Source: Kingdonia uniflora (taxonomy: Eukaryota; Streptophyta; Magnoliopsida; Ranunculales; Circaeasteraceae). From it: a stretch of 64,000 bases of DNA. The notes beneath the pieces are model-generated. The model saw only the letters and a list, made by a program, of their open reading frames with translations. It was not told the DNA's origin and did not search any database. A program made the position numbers and the translations under genes. The DNA is taken from NCBI GenBank assembly GCA_014058105.1, contig JACGCM010002460.1, positions 372,001-436,000 of the forward strand, in the 5' to 3' direction. Shown in pieces: positions 11,291-22,100 of the stretch; positions within the stretch are counted from its first letter, which is position 1, and each line of letters opens with the position of its first letter.

Positions 11291-12450
11291 AAAAAAAATT
11301 AAAAAATGTTGTGTGCCAAAGACACTCTCAGATGGATTATAGAAAATAATGGGATTCTTATAGTTAAGTCAGTCAATAAGTCCATTGCAGATGGAGTTTT
11401 TGTGATGCCTAGTGAGTACCATACTAAGGTATGTCTCGATAAATCTTGGTCTTTCATTTGGAAAATAAAGGTTTCCTTTAGAATCTAATACTTTTTCTTG
11501 CAAGCTATGAATGAAGGTCTTCCTACATGGATCAACCTATCCCACGGCGAAGATATGAGCAAAGTTATTTGCCCCAGATGCGGAGAAGAAGAAGATACTA
11601 CTGCGCATGCTTTGTTTTACTGTAAGAACTTGAAAGACATCTTATATGTTTTTGACTTTTCTCTTAGTAATAGTGTTTGGCCCTACTCAGATTCCCTTCA
11701 AAAGGTATTGTATCTTCTTGCAAATAAGAGTTGTTCTGGTACTGACACCATATCCCTTTGGGGGAAAACCGTGGTTATTATTTTTGTTATTTGGAATGAT
11801 AGAAATAATATTATTTTCAGCAATAAGTGTCTTTCTTCTCATGAAATTATCAGGTTAGCTAAAAGCTATCTGGGGCCCACCAATTTTAGCCCCACCCCTG
11901 TTTTGCCTATTTACAAAGTGTCATCTTAGCCCTGGGTTAGGGAAGGATGGTTTACTATTTTTATTAATTTTTCCTGGTTTTCTGCCAGCTCTAACTGTGG
12001 TACTGGGTTTGTTATCAAATATGATGACAATTTAATTTTATCCGCAGGTCATGACTTCTTCAGGGCCACTGATCTTGAAGAAGCGGAGGCTAGAGCGGTC
12101 ATTATAGGAGTAGAGGCGGTGCGTGATACTGGGATAAAAAGAGTTCTGATTGTGTCTGATTGCAAGAGGCTCGTTAAAGCTTTTGCTAGCAAGTCTTCTG
12201 ATTTTTCTTGGGGAGCTCTCACCCTTGTCCCAGATTTGTTGAGATTTTCAGCAAATTTTGTTGGTTTTCGCTTCGAGTACATTAGTAGATCTCTTAATTA
12301 TGAGGCTTATGCCCTCTCCGCTTGGGATGCCCATTATTCTAGCTTTTCTTGTAATATTCCCTAAGAGGCTTTGAACCTCGTAAACTATATTGTATCCTTA
12401 TTGCCCCATGGGCCTAATTTATTTATTGTGCTTTGCCCAAAAAAAATAAA
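11290..12450 (+). mobile_element. 5'-truncated LINE (zf-RVT, RNase H and 3' end)
   Basis: The zf-RVT region contains CPRCGEEEDTTAHALFYCKN (11568-11630), a clear C-x2-C...H-x4-C zinc motif, followed by VIWNDRNNIIF. An RNase H domain follows in other frames, with EEAEARAVIIGVEAV and VLIVSDCKRLVKAF (about 12075-12185). The 3' end is TGTGCTTTGCCC followed by an A-rich tail at 12440-12460. The first 11290-11480 encode the linker before zf-RVT. Endonuclease and reverse transcriptase are absent, so truncation is the usual 5' kind. Reading frames are broken in a few places. Confidence 0.85.
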
Positions 12451-12459
12451 AATAAAAAT

Positions 12460-12746
12460 TGTGGTGTAGTTGGAAAAGTAGGTTATGCATGAGTCATTGG
12501 TGTCTGGTGAACAACTTACTCTTTTTGATTTGCTTAATGCTTCTTGAATTCCAGTCTGTTTGTTTCTTCAGTAAAAGTTTCTTTGATTGTAGTTAGCAAG
12601 TAGTCATACGATTTACGTTTAAAGTTGATTTTGGTTTTTATTGTTTATCAGATGAACATGCAAAGGTTACGATGTATCTTTGGCAAAAACATAGTTAGAA
12701 TAAAAAAAAAAGACATTCTTGGAGCATGTAAAGGTTCTATGTGAGG
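12460..12746. other. Intergenic DNA
   Basis: Nothing recognisable between the LINE tail and the tRNA gene. Confidence 0.5.
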
Positions 12747-12753
12747 AAAAAAA
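12747..12753 (-). terminator. Pol III terminator of the tRNA-Ala gene
   Basis: Seven consecutive T on the minus strand, starting 18 bases past the tRNA 3' end (AAAAAAA on + at 12747-12753). A run of four or more T is the normal RNA polymerase III stop signal. Confidence 0.75.
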
Positions 12754-12770
12754 TTTCATGACCAAGTTGT

Positions 12771-12843
12771 TGGAGATGCAAGGTATCGAACCCTGTACCT
12801 CTCGCATGCAAAGCGAGCGCTCTACCATTTGAGCCACATCCCC
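12771..12843 (-). tRNA. tRNA-Ala (anticodon TGC)
   Basis: This is a complete 73-base cloverleaf on the minus strand. The 5' acceptor GGGGATG pairs with 3' CATCTCC plus discriminator A. It has the G3:U70 wobble pair that marks alanine tRNAs. The A box is TGGCTCAAATGG and the B box GGTTCGATACC. The anticodon loop reads TTTGCAT with anticodon TGC. No intron is present and no CCA is encoded, as expected for a nuclear tRNA. The sequence is of nuclear rather than plastid type. It stands alone between a LINE and non-coding DNA. Confidence 0.95.
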
Positions 12844-13560
12844 ATATGTTGTTGTTAATTATTCTCTAATAATACATTAGTGAAACACTGAGCCAAGTCA
12901 TTATTCCTCTAACATAGAGGAAATTTAAGATATGTAAAAAGAAAGACAGTAAAAATCGGTGCCCGGTAATGGCTTCCATACATCAAATTAGTGTCTAGAG
13001 CGATATATCGAAATGAATGTCAAGCAAAGATGACATGAGAACTCTCAATGTTCCATGTGAACTATTTTTTAATAAAAAAAACCCTGACATATCGATCAGA
13101 GCTGGCCCTAGCCTTTACAAGGCCCTGTGCAACGAATTAAAGTGTGCCTTTATAACTTGATTTTTCTGTTTAGATAAAAATAAATAAAAAATTGTAGTAC
13201 TAAACGACTTGGGTATAGGAGAAAGTGATAAGAGAAGTAGAGAAGTTGGGACTTGGGTAGTTGGTTTGTGGGTCTTTATACAATTGGGTTTGTTCTGTGA
13301 CTTTTGTCTACCTTTTAGGTATAATCTGAACTGGGTTAGGCTTAATGTAATTTATTTTTTTAGGCAATAGGCAATAGGCAATTTTTTTTCTTTCTCTTTG
13401 GGCCCTTTTCCTTTTCCTTTCGGGCCGTTGTTGTCGCACATGTAGCACACCCCAAGGGTCGGGCTTGATATCTATTACCATTTAAACCATTGTGCCACCC
13501 GAATTTGGATATTGTGCGAACCAACTAGTCCCTAAATTAAAATTTGGAGCCTACTAGTGA
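12844..13560. other. Intergenic DNA
   Basis: No gene recognised on either strand. A short CAATAGG triplication lies near 13365. Confidence 0.5.
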
Positions 13561-13639
13561 TCACGAAAAAGAAAAAACTCGACAAAACGAAGATGTCGGG
13601 TTTGTCATGCATGCCTTATGGTAAATATTCTTTATGGAC

Positions 13640-13820
13640 AACGGAGTATGGACTATGGACCATGTCCCTGGGACTTTGATATGGTGAAAACAACAAAAAA
13701 ATCTTTTGTGTTGTAAATTTATGGAGCGTAATACAACGGAGTACATACCATGTCCTTGGGACCTTGATACAGTGAAAACAAAAACTTTTTTGCGTTGAAA
13801 ATTTATCGCGATACAGTAGA
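13640..13820. repeat. About 95-bp imperfect tandem duplication
   Basis: Two units share GGAGTA, CCATGTCC.TGGGAC.TTGATA, GTGAAAACAA and GTTG.AAATTTAT in the same order. The first starts near 13640 and the second near 13736. The second unit has lost about 10 bases. Non-coding. Confidence 0.75.
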
Positions 13821-13894
13821 CAAACAAATTGTTGGGTGATTCTATCCTCACTACCCTCTTTTACTGAAACACTACCGAGGTGGCATTTTTTTTT

Positions 13895-14145
13895 CACCTA
13901 CTCAAACTCAGAGGTCTGAGTCTGACTCGAGTAAGTGATTTGGACTGATTCGAGTCACTTAGGGCGTTTGTTTTTTCACACACTCAGACTCACACTCACA
14001 CTCAGATAAAACATATGAAAACTCAAACTGAGACTCAGACTCAGACTCATACTCAGATAAAACATTTGAAAACTCAAGCTGAGACTTAGACTCAAATCCA
14101 ATAAGCCAGCTGAGTGGGAGATTTGAGTCCGAGTCTGAGTCTATT
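13895..14145. repeat. Degenerate ACTCAG / GAGTCT microsatellite-like block
   Basis: Dense repeats of CTCAGA and CTCACA are followed by the complementary GAGTCTGAGTC words near 14125-14145. The left part and right end can pair, as in a fold-back. The 22-base segment ending ACTCAGATAAAACAT occurs twice (about 14000 and 14055). Confidence 0.6.
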
Positions 14146-14661
14146 TTGGCTCCCCAAACTGCTCTTACAAAACATAAAAAAATTACAAAAACAAATAACA
14201 GTTATTCTCCAAACCAGTTACTACCCGAACGAAACCCATCTCCTTGATTTCCTCCTCCTCCCCGATCACCTCCAGACGCAGCTCTTCCCTGATCACCGAA
14301 TCAGACGCAACTCCTCCTCGATCAGTCACAACTGCAGAAATCTCCATAAACGTCTTCATGAATGGTATGATCCAAATCCCAATCTCTCTTTCTGTCGAAA
14401 TCTCTATATATTTGTCGAAATTTCTTTATAAAAGGCATTACAAATCCAATGGTAAATAACAATTATCAGTTTATATAAAGGGAACAACTAGGCAGTTGTA
14501 AGAAGGAATCTACTATATAAAGATTACAAGTCCATCTGTCCATTTGCTATATTTATTTTACCAGCTCATTGTGCATTTCTTGATTCTCTTCCAACAATAT
14601 TAAATCAACATGGAAGTGATCAATGCAAGTAGTTGTTCAAAATTAATGACAGGGCCAGAAG

Positions 14662-15564
14662 CAGGGGCGGAGCCACATGAGGACCAGTGGTGCCCCCACT
14701 CAGTTTTTTAGAAAAATGAGGTTAGTTTGGTAATTAGGCAGGTTAGAGGTAAAAAAAACAAAAAAAACTACAGCTCTCCCTCTCCTTTCCTGCGATTTAG
14801 GTTTTCAAATTCTACTTGAGCTCTCTCTCCAACTTTGTATTAGTATTTGTTTGGGGTTCAGATTTATCACTTCTCCAACTCTAACAAATCTCCACAATTG
14901 TTTCTTGATTCCATTACGATTTCTTTGATTCATTGGGTACGATCTCTTTCTCATTCATTTCTCCGCCCTTGCTTGTTTATCTAATTCATTGGGTACAATC
15001 TCTCTGATTCATTGGGTGCGATCTCTCTCTCATTTATGTTTTCTGTTTGGTATTCTATCAAGGCTTAAAATCTGATTGATTTAATTTTTTTTTGTAGATT
15101 GGTGAATGATTAAGTTTTTAGTTTTAGTGATTTAAAAAAACCCCTTTGTTCTTACACTTGTATAAATGGTTGCAATTGGACAACTTGGACATTTATTAGA
15201 GAATGTGAAAAGTTGTTTATAGCCAATGGAATTCAGGATTTTCATTTGATAGATCGGATTGTTTGCTATGGGGAGATGTTAACTGATTTTTTAGCGGTAG
15301 GCATTGGGGATTTACTTTCTCTGCATTTTCTGTCCATTTTCTACTTTCTCAAGTGAAGTGAATTAATGCATACATTTGGGGTTCTACTTTCTCTGCATTT
15401 TCTATCCATTTTCTGCATTAAGTCAAGTGAATTAATGCATACATTTTATAACTGTTTTTTGTCCTCTTTTTTTTTGTTTTTTTTGGGGGGGGGGGGGGGG
15501 GCTACCACCCCCAAACCCCCAAAAAATTCCTGCCCCCCTGACCAATAATCCTGGCTCTGCCACT
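14662..15564. mobile_element. Non-autonomous hAT-like DNA transposon
   Basis: The left end CAGGGGCGGAGCCA (14662) and the right end, read in reverse complement CAGTGGCAGAGCCA (15564), form 14-bp terminal inverted repeats with two mismatches. The element is flanked by the perfect direct repeat GGCCAGAAG (14653-14661 and 15565-15573). The CAGGG terminus favours the hAT superfamily, whose target duplication is 8 bp, the ninth base then being chance. A 9-bp duplication would instead suggest Mutator. No transposase is seen. A run of 16-18 G lies at about 15485-15501. Confidence 0.85.
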
Positions 15565-15573
15565 GGCCAGAAG

Positions 15574-16152
15574 AAATTTTCTTTGTATAGTTATGAAAAC
15601 CATTATCTTTGTATACTTTTGGATAGAACCTAATCTTATGGAATCATTAGTTTTCAAGTACCATTTATCCTTACTAGTAAATTTTGGGTATAACTTATTC
15701 TTATACCAGATGCTACATACTCTAGATATTGGTAAAACAATAGTAAATTTACTAGCTGACATTTCTATTTCCAAGATGTTTATGTTCACTATGTCTTTCC
15801 TTTATGTTGTTCTCTATGCTATTCACATGTCGTTATAATCAAAAGGGGAAACTACCCAGGTTTCATCTATGCATTAAGGGATGTTTTTTTTTTTTTTTTT
15901 CATGTAAGACTTGAGAGGGAACAAATAAGATCTTTATTGCTAAAGGAAGTTGTATTAGAGCTTTTTTTGGTCGTTTTCCTACCGTTTTGCGGTATACTAG
16001 TAATGCTCGAACTATTTTTTTGAAAGACATCGAACGGCTGATACAGTTTCTCTTCCGATCTCTCTCTTACTCATCTCTCCCTCCTCTTTTAGTCTGTCCT
16101 CTATCTTTCTCCATCGATCTATTTTTCTTTCTCATTTACAAAGTCTTCTACA
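15574..16152. other. Region upstream of the AGM gene
   Basis: Contains a long T run (about 15884-15900) and CT-rich sequence (16045-16115) just before the AGM start, as is common in plant promoters and leaders. The segment TCCTACCG..TGCGGTATAC (about 15977-15996) recurs upstream of the broken copy at 24131 (near 24007). That older copy therefore took some of the promoter with it. No TATA box is asserted. Confidence 0.5.
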
Positions 16153-19100
16153 ATGAACGATCAACAAAGAGCAACGATCCTCGACTCCACCTCTCGATTC
16201 CCAATCCACCAAGGTACGTAAACCCCCACACCTCAATCATCTCAATTCTACTCTCCAATCATCTCTTTTACTGTTGTAATTAAGGTTTAATTTCTGTAGG
16301 TGTGAAACTCTCATACGGGACAGCGGGATTCAGAGCGGACGGGTCGATATTATCGTCGACGGTATTTAGAGTTGGGATTTTAGCTGCGTTGAGATCACTT
16401 AAGACCAAATCAGTAATTGGGTTGATGATTACTGCTTCTCATAATCAAGTTTCGGATAATGGGGTAAAAATTGCTGATCCTAGTGGTGGGATGCTGACAC
16501 AAGAGTGGGAACCGTTTGCGGATAAGCTAGCGAATGCTGGTAGTGCCGAAGAGTTGGTTCGGGTGAGTGCTTTTGTGTTAAGTAGATATAAATAATATGA
16601 ATGTAGCTCAATGCAAGTTATTTGAAAGAGCGTCATTGATAAATTATCGAATTTTACATAAGATATCCTAGGATTTTTGGATGCACGAATGTTGGTATGA
16701 GTTTAAATAAGCGAAAAGATATAATGTTAATCAGATAATGGCAATTGCTGCTTTCAATAGGTGACGATAGTTTGATTATTAAAAGCAAATAAAATGTTGC
16801 CAAAGAACACACCATTAAGTTGTTTAAATATGATTTTCATATTGTTAATGTTGAAGGTATCGCTTTCCGAAGTTGTTAAATCTATGGAGTCGGATATACA
16901 ATTTCAGAGTAGTAAATGTTACAAAGAATTGGTAATGTATCTCATATTCTATCGTAAATTTCTATGTAAGCCCGTGTGTAAGTGAGTTCTTAACTGGCGA
17001 CTGATTGTTTTATAATCAATATCTATTAATACTATAATTTTTCCCATTCTGTGGCAAGAGTTGTAAATAAAGCCTTCATTATGAGATTCATTTCCAAAGA
17101 TATAATTTCACCAACCTTCAAGTAGATTTTTTTTTGCAAGGTAAGAAATAATTTTTATAAACTTCTTAAAACTATACAAGAAAGAAAGGGAGAGCAGAAA
17201 AAAACATCACAAAACATAAATTAGTAGATGAAGCATCCTCTATGGGTTATGACAACCCCAAAATCCTTGATTCTTTTGCTGCAATCTACCAGAAAACACT
17301 TATCAAGTGATAAATCTAAAGTATTCCCTATATGGGCTCTCTATCTTGTCCAGGAAACTAGGTCTTCCTATATACCACTCAACAGCTCCAGCTTGTAGCC
17401 TGCTTCTTTTCCTTGCTGCAGTATCAATTGTGAAATATATTTCCCTCCACACTGCTGTTAGCCTCATTCTGTTGAACCAAGTCTTCAGTTTCTGCCACTG
17501 AGGGTTGAACTGCCAAGGAACTCAGTCATTTTGGAATAAATTGATGGCTGATTCAAAATCTGAGGTAACCCAAACATTTTTGTGTCCCAATTGTTGAGTT
17601 TTGGTCAACCCATCCATTATAGCCACATATTCAGCATAGATGGCAGTGGTGAATTCGAGGTTCTTAGCTATGACTATAATGACATTAGCTCTGATAACCA
17701 CTCCACATCCACATATTCCTGGATTTCCACTAGATCCACCAGGTAGATGAAACCTGAATGACAAACTGTTACCTTGGATACGTTACAAAATATTATGATT
17801 GTGGCAAGCCATGCCAATCCTTGAAATCCTTACACGAACTATCATGTACATCAGCTCATCTCTATGACTTATTAACTTTATGCTGAATTCATCTTTGCAC
17901 GATAATGATTAATTGCCTAAACAAACAACCTTTTCTATTTTACATATCAATAAGTTAACAATATTGGTGTAGCATTTCACATTGAAAACAATAACACCTA
18001 TCAAGAATATTCCTTGTATAAGTATTTTATAAAACAACAAAACAAACCTTAATGAATATAAAAGGAAGGTGTAGATTATAAAGTTTACCTGATAAATAAT
18101 TGTACCGTTTTACATGATACTATTTTTTATATGAAGAGTGAGAAGAGGAACATGTGAAACATTCAAGATGTTATATGAACAGTAGTGTAACATTTTATTT
18201 CACATTTAAGAGAGGAAGAGGGAGATGGAGGGGAGGTGCAAATAATGGCTAAGAAACGTATTGGGTTTTTCAGGAGACATAATAAAGTCATATTAAGACC
18301 CTAAAACGAATTTCTTGCATTACCCTTAGCTTATTACCAATGTTTCTTCTCTACTTTCGACACTTCATATGCCTATTGCCACGTTACGCTCTATTTGTTG
18401 GGAGAGTTATGAGTAGCTCTAATATTTGCGAGCTTTGTGAGGAGAGCTCTCAAGCCTCTACATTTATCAATCAGAGCTTTGTTAAGAGATATAAATAATT
18501 ACAACTCAATGAAAATTATTTGAAAGAGCTTCATTGAATAAAATATCGAATTTCCTGCAGATATATTGGCCGATAAATTGTAGGCCGAGCTGGATGATAT
18601 TTTTTGTTGTTGTCAAGAACTTTATAAAATAGTGATAATTTAGACCACTTGTTGAAGCATATAATCGGGGGGTGGGTGCAGGCAGACGTTTTCAAAGCGG
18701 ACTCCCTTTTCATTAGATACATTGGCAATGTATCGTGAACATATTGTAAGTTATCATTGATAAGTTCGAAACAAGTCCTACTCTTAGCCAAATGAAAGCT
18801 TAGCAAAATCTATAGTAAGCCTGAAAAGGCATCTCTATCTTTCTGATAAAACCTGGTGCACTATCATACTACTCTTCTTGGTCTTCAGCCATGCTTGTAG
18901 CCCCACTGTCTGCTCTGAAATTTGCCTCCCTATATGTGTGTTTGACTGTTATAGCCATCTTGCTGGATAAGTATTTCCATTTAGGTTCCAGATGCCAGGG
19001 TATAAAGTCACGGTTTAAAGATTCAACTGCAGATTCAATTAGAAGCCTGTACCATCTTTCTTTCTGCTGCAAATACCGGTACACTCTGCAATTAAAGAAG

Positions 19101-22100
19101 TAACAATTCCTATAATGTTTAATTAGCACACCTTTGATAGAACCCAGCTTGGAGATGATTTTCATGTCTTTTAAGTTGTTGTTGATGATCCCTTTAGGGC
19201 TGATAGCGGCTTCTTTAACTTGAGTGACAATTTGTTTAGCTGCAGCAAAAGTTGCAAACCTTTCATCATGAGTGATTTTGTTTCTGGAGTTCCAAGTAAA
19301 ATTAATCACAACAAGGCACATATTAACCCACAAGTCTTGAACATATGAGCTCCTGCTATTAGCAAGCTTGAAAATGTTAGCAAGAGACCAATCAGCAAAA
19401 GATTGTTCAAAGATATCAAAGGCTCACCATCGCATATTAGAGAAAATGAGCAGTAAAGGAATAGGTGGTCTGCTGTTTCACAGTCAGAATGATACAGGCA
19501 GAATCTAGAGGATAGGTGAATGTTTTGTTGCTGCGCTCTTTCATCTGTGGGGATTGAAAACCCTCCATGTCAGATTAATCTGTCTTGGAGAACTGTTATT
19601 TCTTTGCAAAAAGCTTTTCCACAAACATATATTGTCTTTTTTTCTGATGAAATCTTAAGCAGCTTTAACTGTGAACTTTCCCTAAATTTGAGGTTTATAA
19701 AAGCAAGTGTCCTTTCCTGTGACATTAACAAAAGGTTAGAAAAGTCCACTCCAACAAGTTGTAGAAGACTGATAGTAGCATTGTTTGTCATCCATTGCCC
19801 ATTCGTCAGGATCTCATTTATATTTGTTTGTAAGTTTCGCATGGAGTCCTCCCCAACCACATGGTCTAAGATAGGAGAATCTAAAGCCCATTGATCATGC
19901 CAAATATTAATGTTTGAACCATCTGCAATAGACCATATAATTTTTTTTTTCACCTCCTTGAAAGCTTGTTTGACCCCACTCCAGATTGAGCTTCTTTTAT
20001 GATATGAAATAGTATCCCCATCTTTTTTAAGTACTTGGCTCATGTATTCAGCCCAAGAGTTCTCTTTTTGCACCATCTTCCAAGCAAGTTTCATCAAGCA
20101 TAGCCCTGTCGATGTCTCTAAGTTTCCTTAAACCCAGCCCCTCTTCTGAAGTTGGTTTGCATTTCTCCAAGAGATTGTGGTGCTCTTCCTGTTTGAGTGT
20201 TTACCTGTCCATATAAAGTTCCTAATTGCAGTTTCATAATCCTTGATGACCGAGGAGGGCCATCTGTAGATAGACGTATTAAAAGCTGGTATACTGTTAA
20301 GCATACTCTTGGCCAACATTACTCTACCCTGGAAGGAGAGAAACTGCCCAACATAACTGTTTGCTCTATCTTTAATTTTATCTACAACCAATCTGAGTGT
20401 AGAAGACTTCACTCTGCCCTTGACTAAAGGAACTCTTAGATATTTTTCTGCAAGAGTGCCTTTTGATATGCCAAATAGATCCAGAAGTTTCCTTTTTTCA
20501 TTCTGTGTCATAGCCCTCATGAACAGTTTACTTTTTGAATTGTTGATCCATTGACCTGCATCCTTTTGGTAGTGATCAAAGCGAGATTTAATCAGTTAAT
20601 CTAACCATTAGAAAATATTAGGATATTATCTGCAAAAAATAGGTTCGGGGGACTTAAGATTCCTTTCTGGTTTGTCATAGCTTGAACTCCATAATAATTT
20701 CTAAGCCAGTGTAGACCCCTACCTAGGACCTCCTCAGCAAAGGCAAAAAAAAGTGGGGAAAAGGGATCACCTTCTATTAGTCCCCTAGAAGCCTTGAAGA
20801 ATCACACAGGACCACCATTGACCAAGATAGATATTTTAGTACTTCCCAGAATAATTCTTATCCAGTGCATCAAGTTTCACGAAACCCCACTACAATAAAC
20901 TCCCAATCCAGGGTATCAAAATCTTGAGAGATCCACTTTAAAGCCACATTGCCACCCCCTCTTTTCTTGTTATCAAGCTCATTAAACAGTTCATTAGCAA
21001 ACCCTATATTTGATTGAAAGTTTCTGCCAGGGATGAAAACTGCTCGTTCAGGAGAAATAACCCTAACTGCCACTTCCTTTAATCTTGTAGCCATAATTTT
21101 TGTGATAATTTTGAAGCAAAAATTACTCATGCAAATAGGCCTGAACTGTTTCAATTTAGGAGCAAGAATGATAAAACTTGTATTAAATTCATTTGGGAGC
21201 ACAAATTGCACACAATTTTTTTATAGCAGCTAGCACTGTTTGATCAATACTTGACCAGTATTATTGAAAGAAAGTACCTTGAGACCCATCTGGCCTTGGA
21301 CTGCTGTCCCCACTCAAGTCAAGAACTGCTTGTTTAATTTCTGAATCTGTAGGAACACTGTAAAGCACATTATTCTCAGTGTCGGTAACAAGCTTGGGGA
21401 TCAACTCCATCAGTCCTTGGTCCTGCATCACATTATTATCTTTAGAGAACTTGCTTTTGTAAAACTCAACAATGTAGTTCTTTATGCCACCAGGATGGAT
21501 CCAATTAACCTCTTGTTCAGTCACCAGGTTAGTTATAAAAGATCTTTTTTATGCGGTCACACTGATAAGTTCGATATATCGTGTGATATCTGGAATTTAG
21601 TGGTTTACTAGCTATATTCTCATTGATATTTCCGATATGTGCAAAACATCGTAATACTGTAAGTTCTTGGAATCACTGATGCTTTAATATATTAAAGATT
21701 ATCGTTGGTATTGTGTAATATTTTGCGATATCATTGATATTTTCATCTCTGCGATAAAATTAAGTGGGAAAATACTGTTGATACATCATTCAAAGGCAGG
21801 GGTTGATATATCATTCTGATATATTATTTTGAACGTTGAAGTGATTAGAAATGTCATTTTTTCTTTTCTTTGAATAATATTAATATTTAAATGGGAAATA
21901 AGTTGGACTTTTATTTTCTCTCAAACAGTTGATATGTGAGTTTACAAAAGAGGAGAATATTTCATTTGAGGGAAAGCATCATGCTGAAGTATTGTTGGCA
22001 AGAGACACAAGGCCTAGTGGGGAATATCTTCTAGAAGCTGCCAAACAGGTATCATTCTTCTTAACCACCTTAGGCTCAATTTCACTATATTTGTTTCCCG

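Larger units (their letters stand above)
16135..19135. repeat. Segmental duplicate block, copy 2 (parent locus)
   Basis: Counterpart of 5766-9580. Identity is high throughout, including non-coding intron sequence and LINE relics. It contains the functional exons 1 and 2 of AGM and the beginning of intron 2. The block ends inside the LINE, where copy 2 has lost roughly the first 40 residues of RNase H. Confidence 0.9.

Noticed and set aside
11498..11929. 143-residue open frame with CPRCG and HALFYC, as a possible host zinc-finger gene
   Set aside because: The motif spacing and the following WNDRN and RNase H sequences are those of a LINE zf-RVT domain.
14114..14459. Open frames of 105 and 71 residues
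   Set aside because: Composition follows a CT/GAGTC-rich repeat. No domain, no exon structure and no support from duplicates.
15366..15548. Open frame encoding poly-Gly near its end
   Set aside because: It runs through the G-run of the hAT-like element and stops at its right end. No protein evidence.
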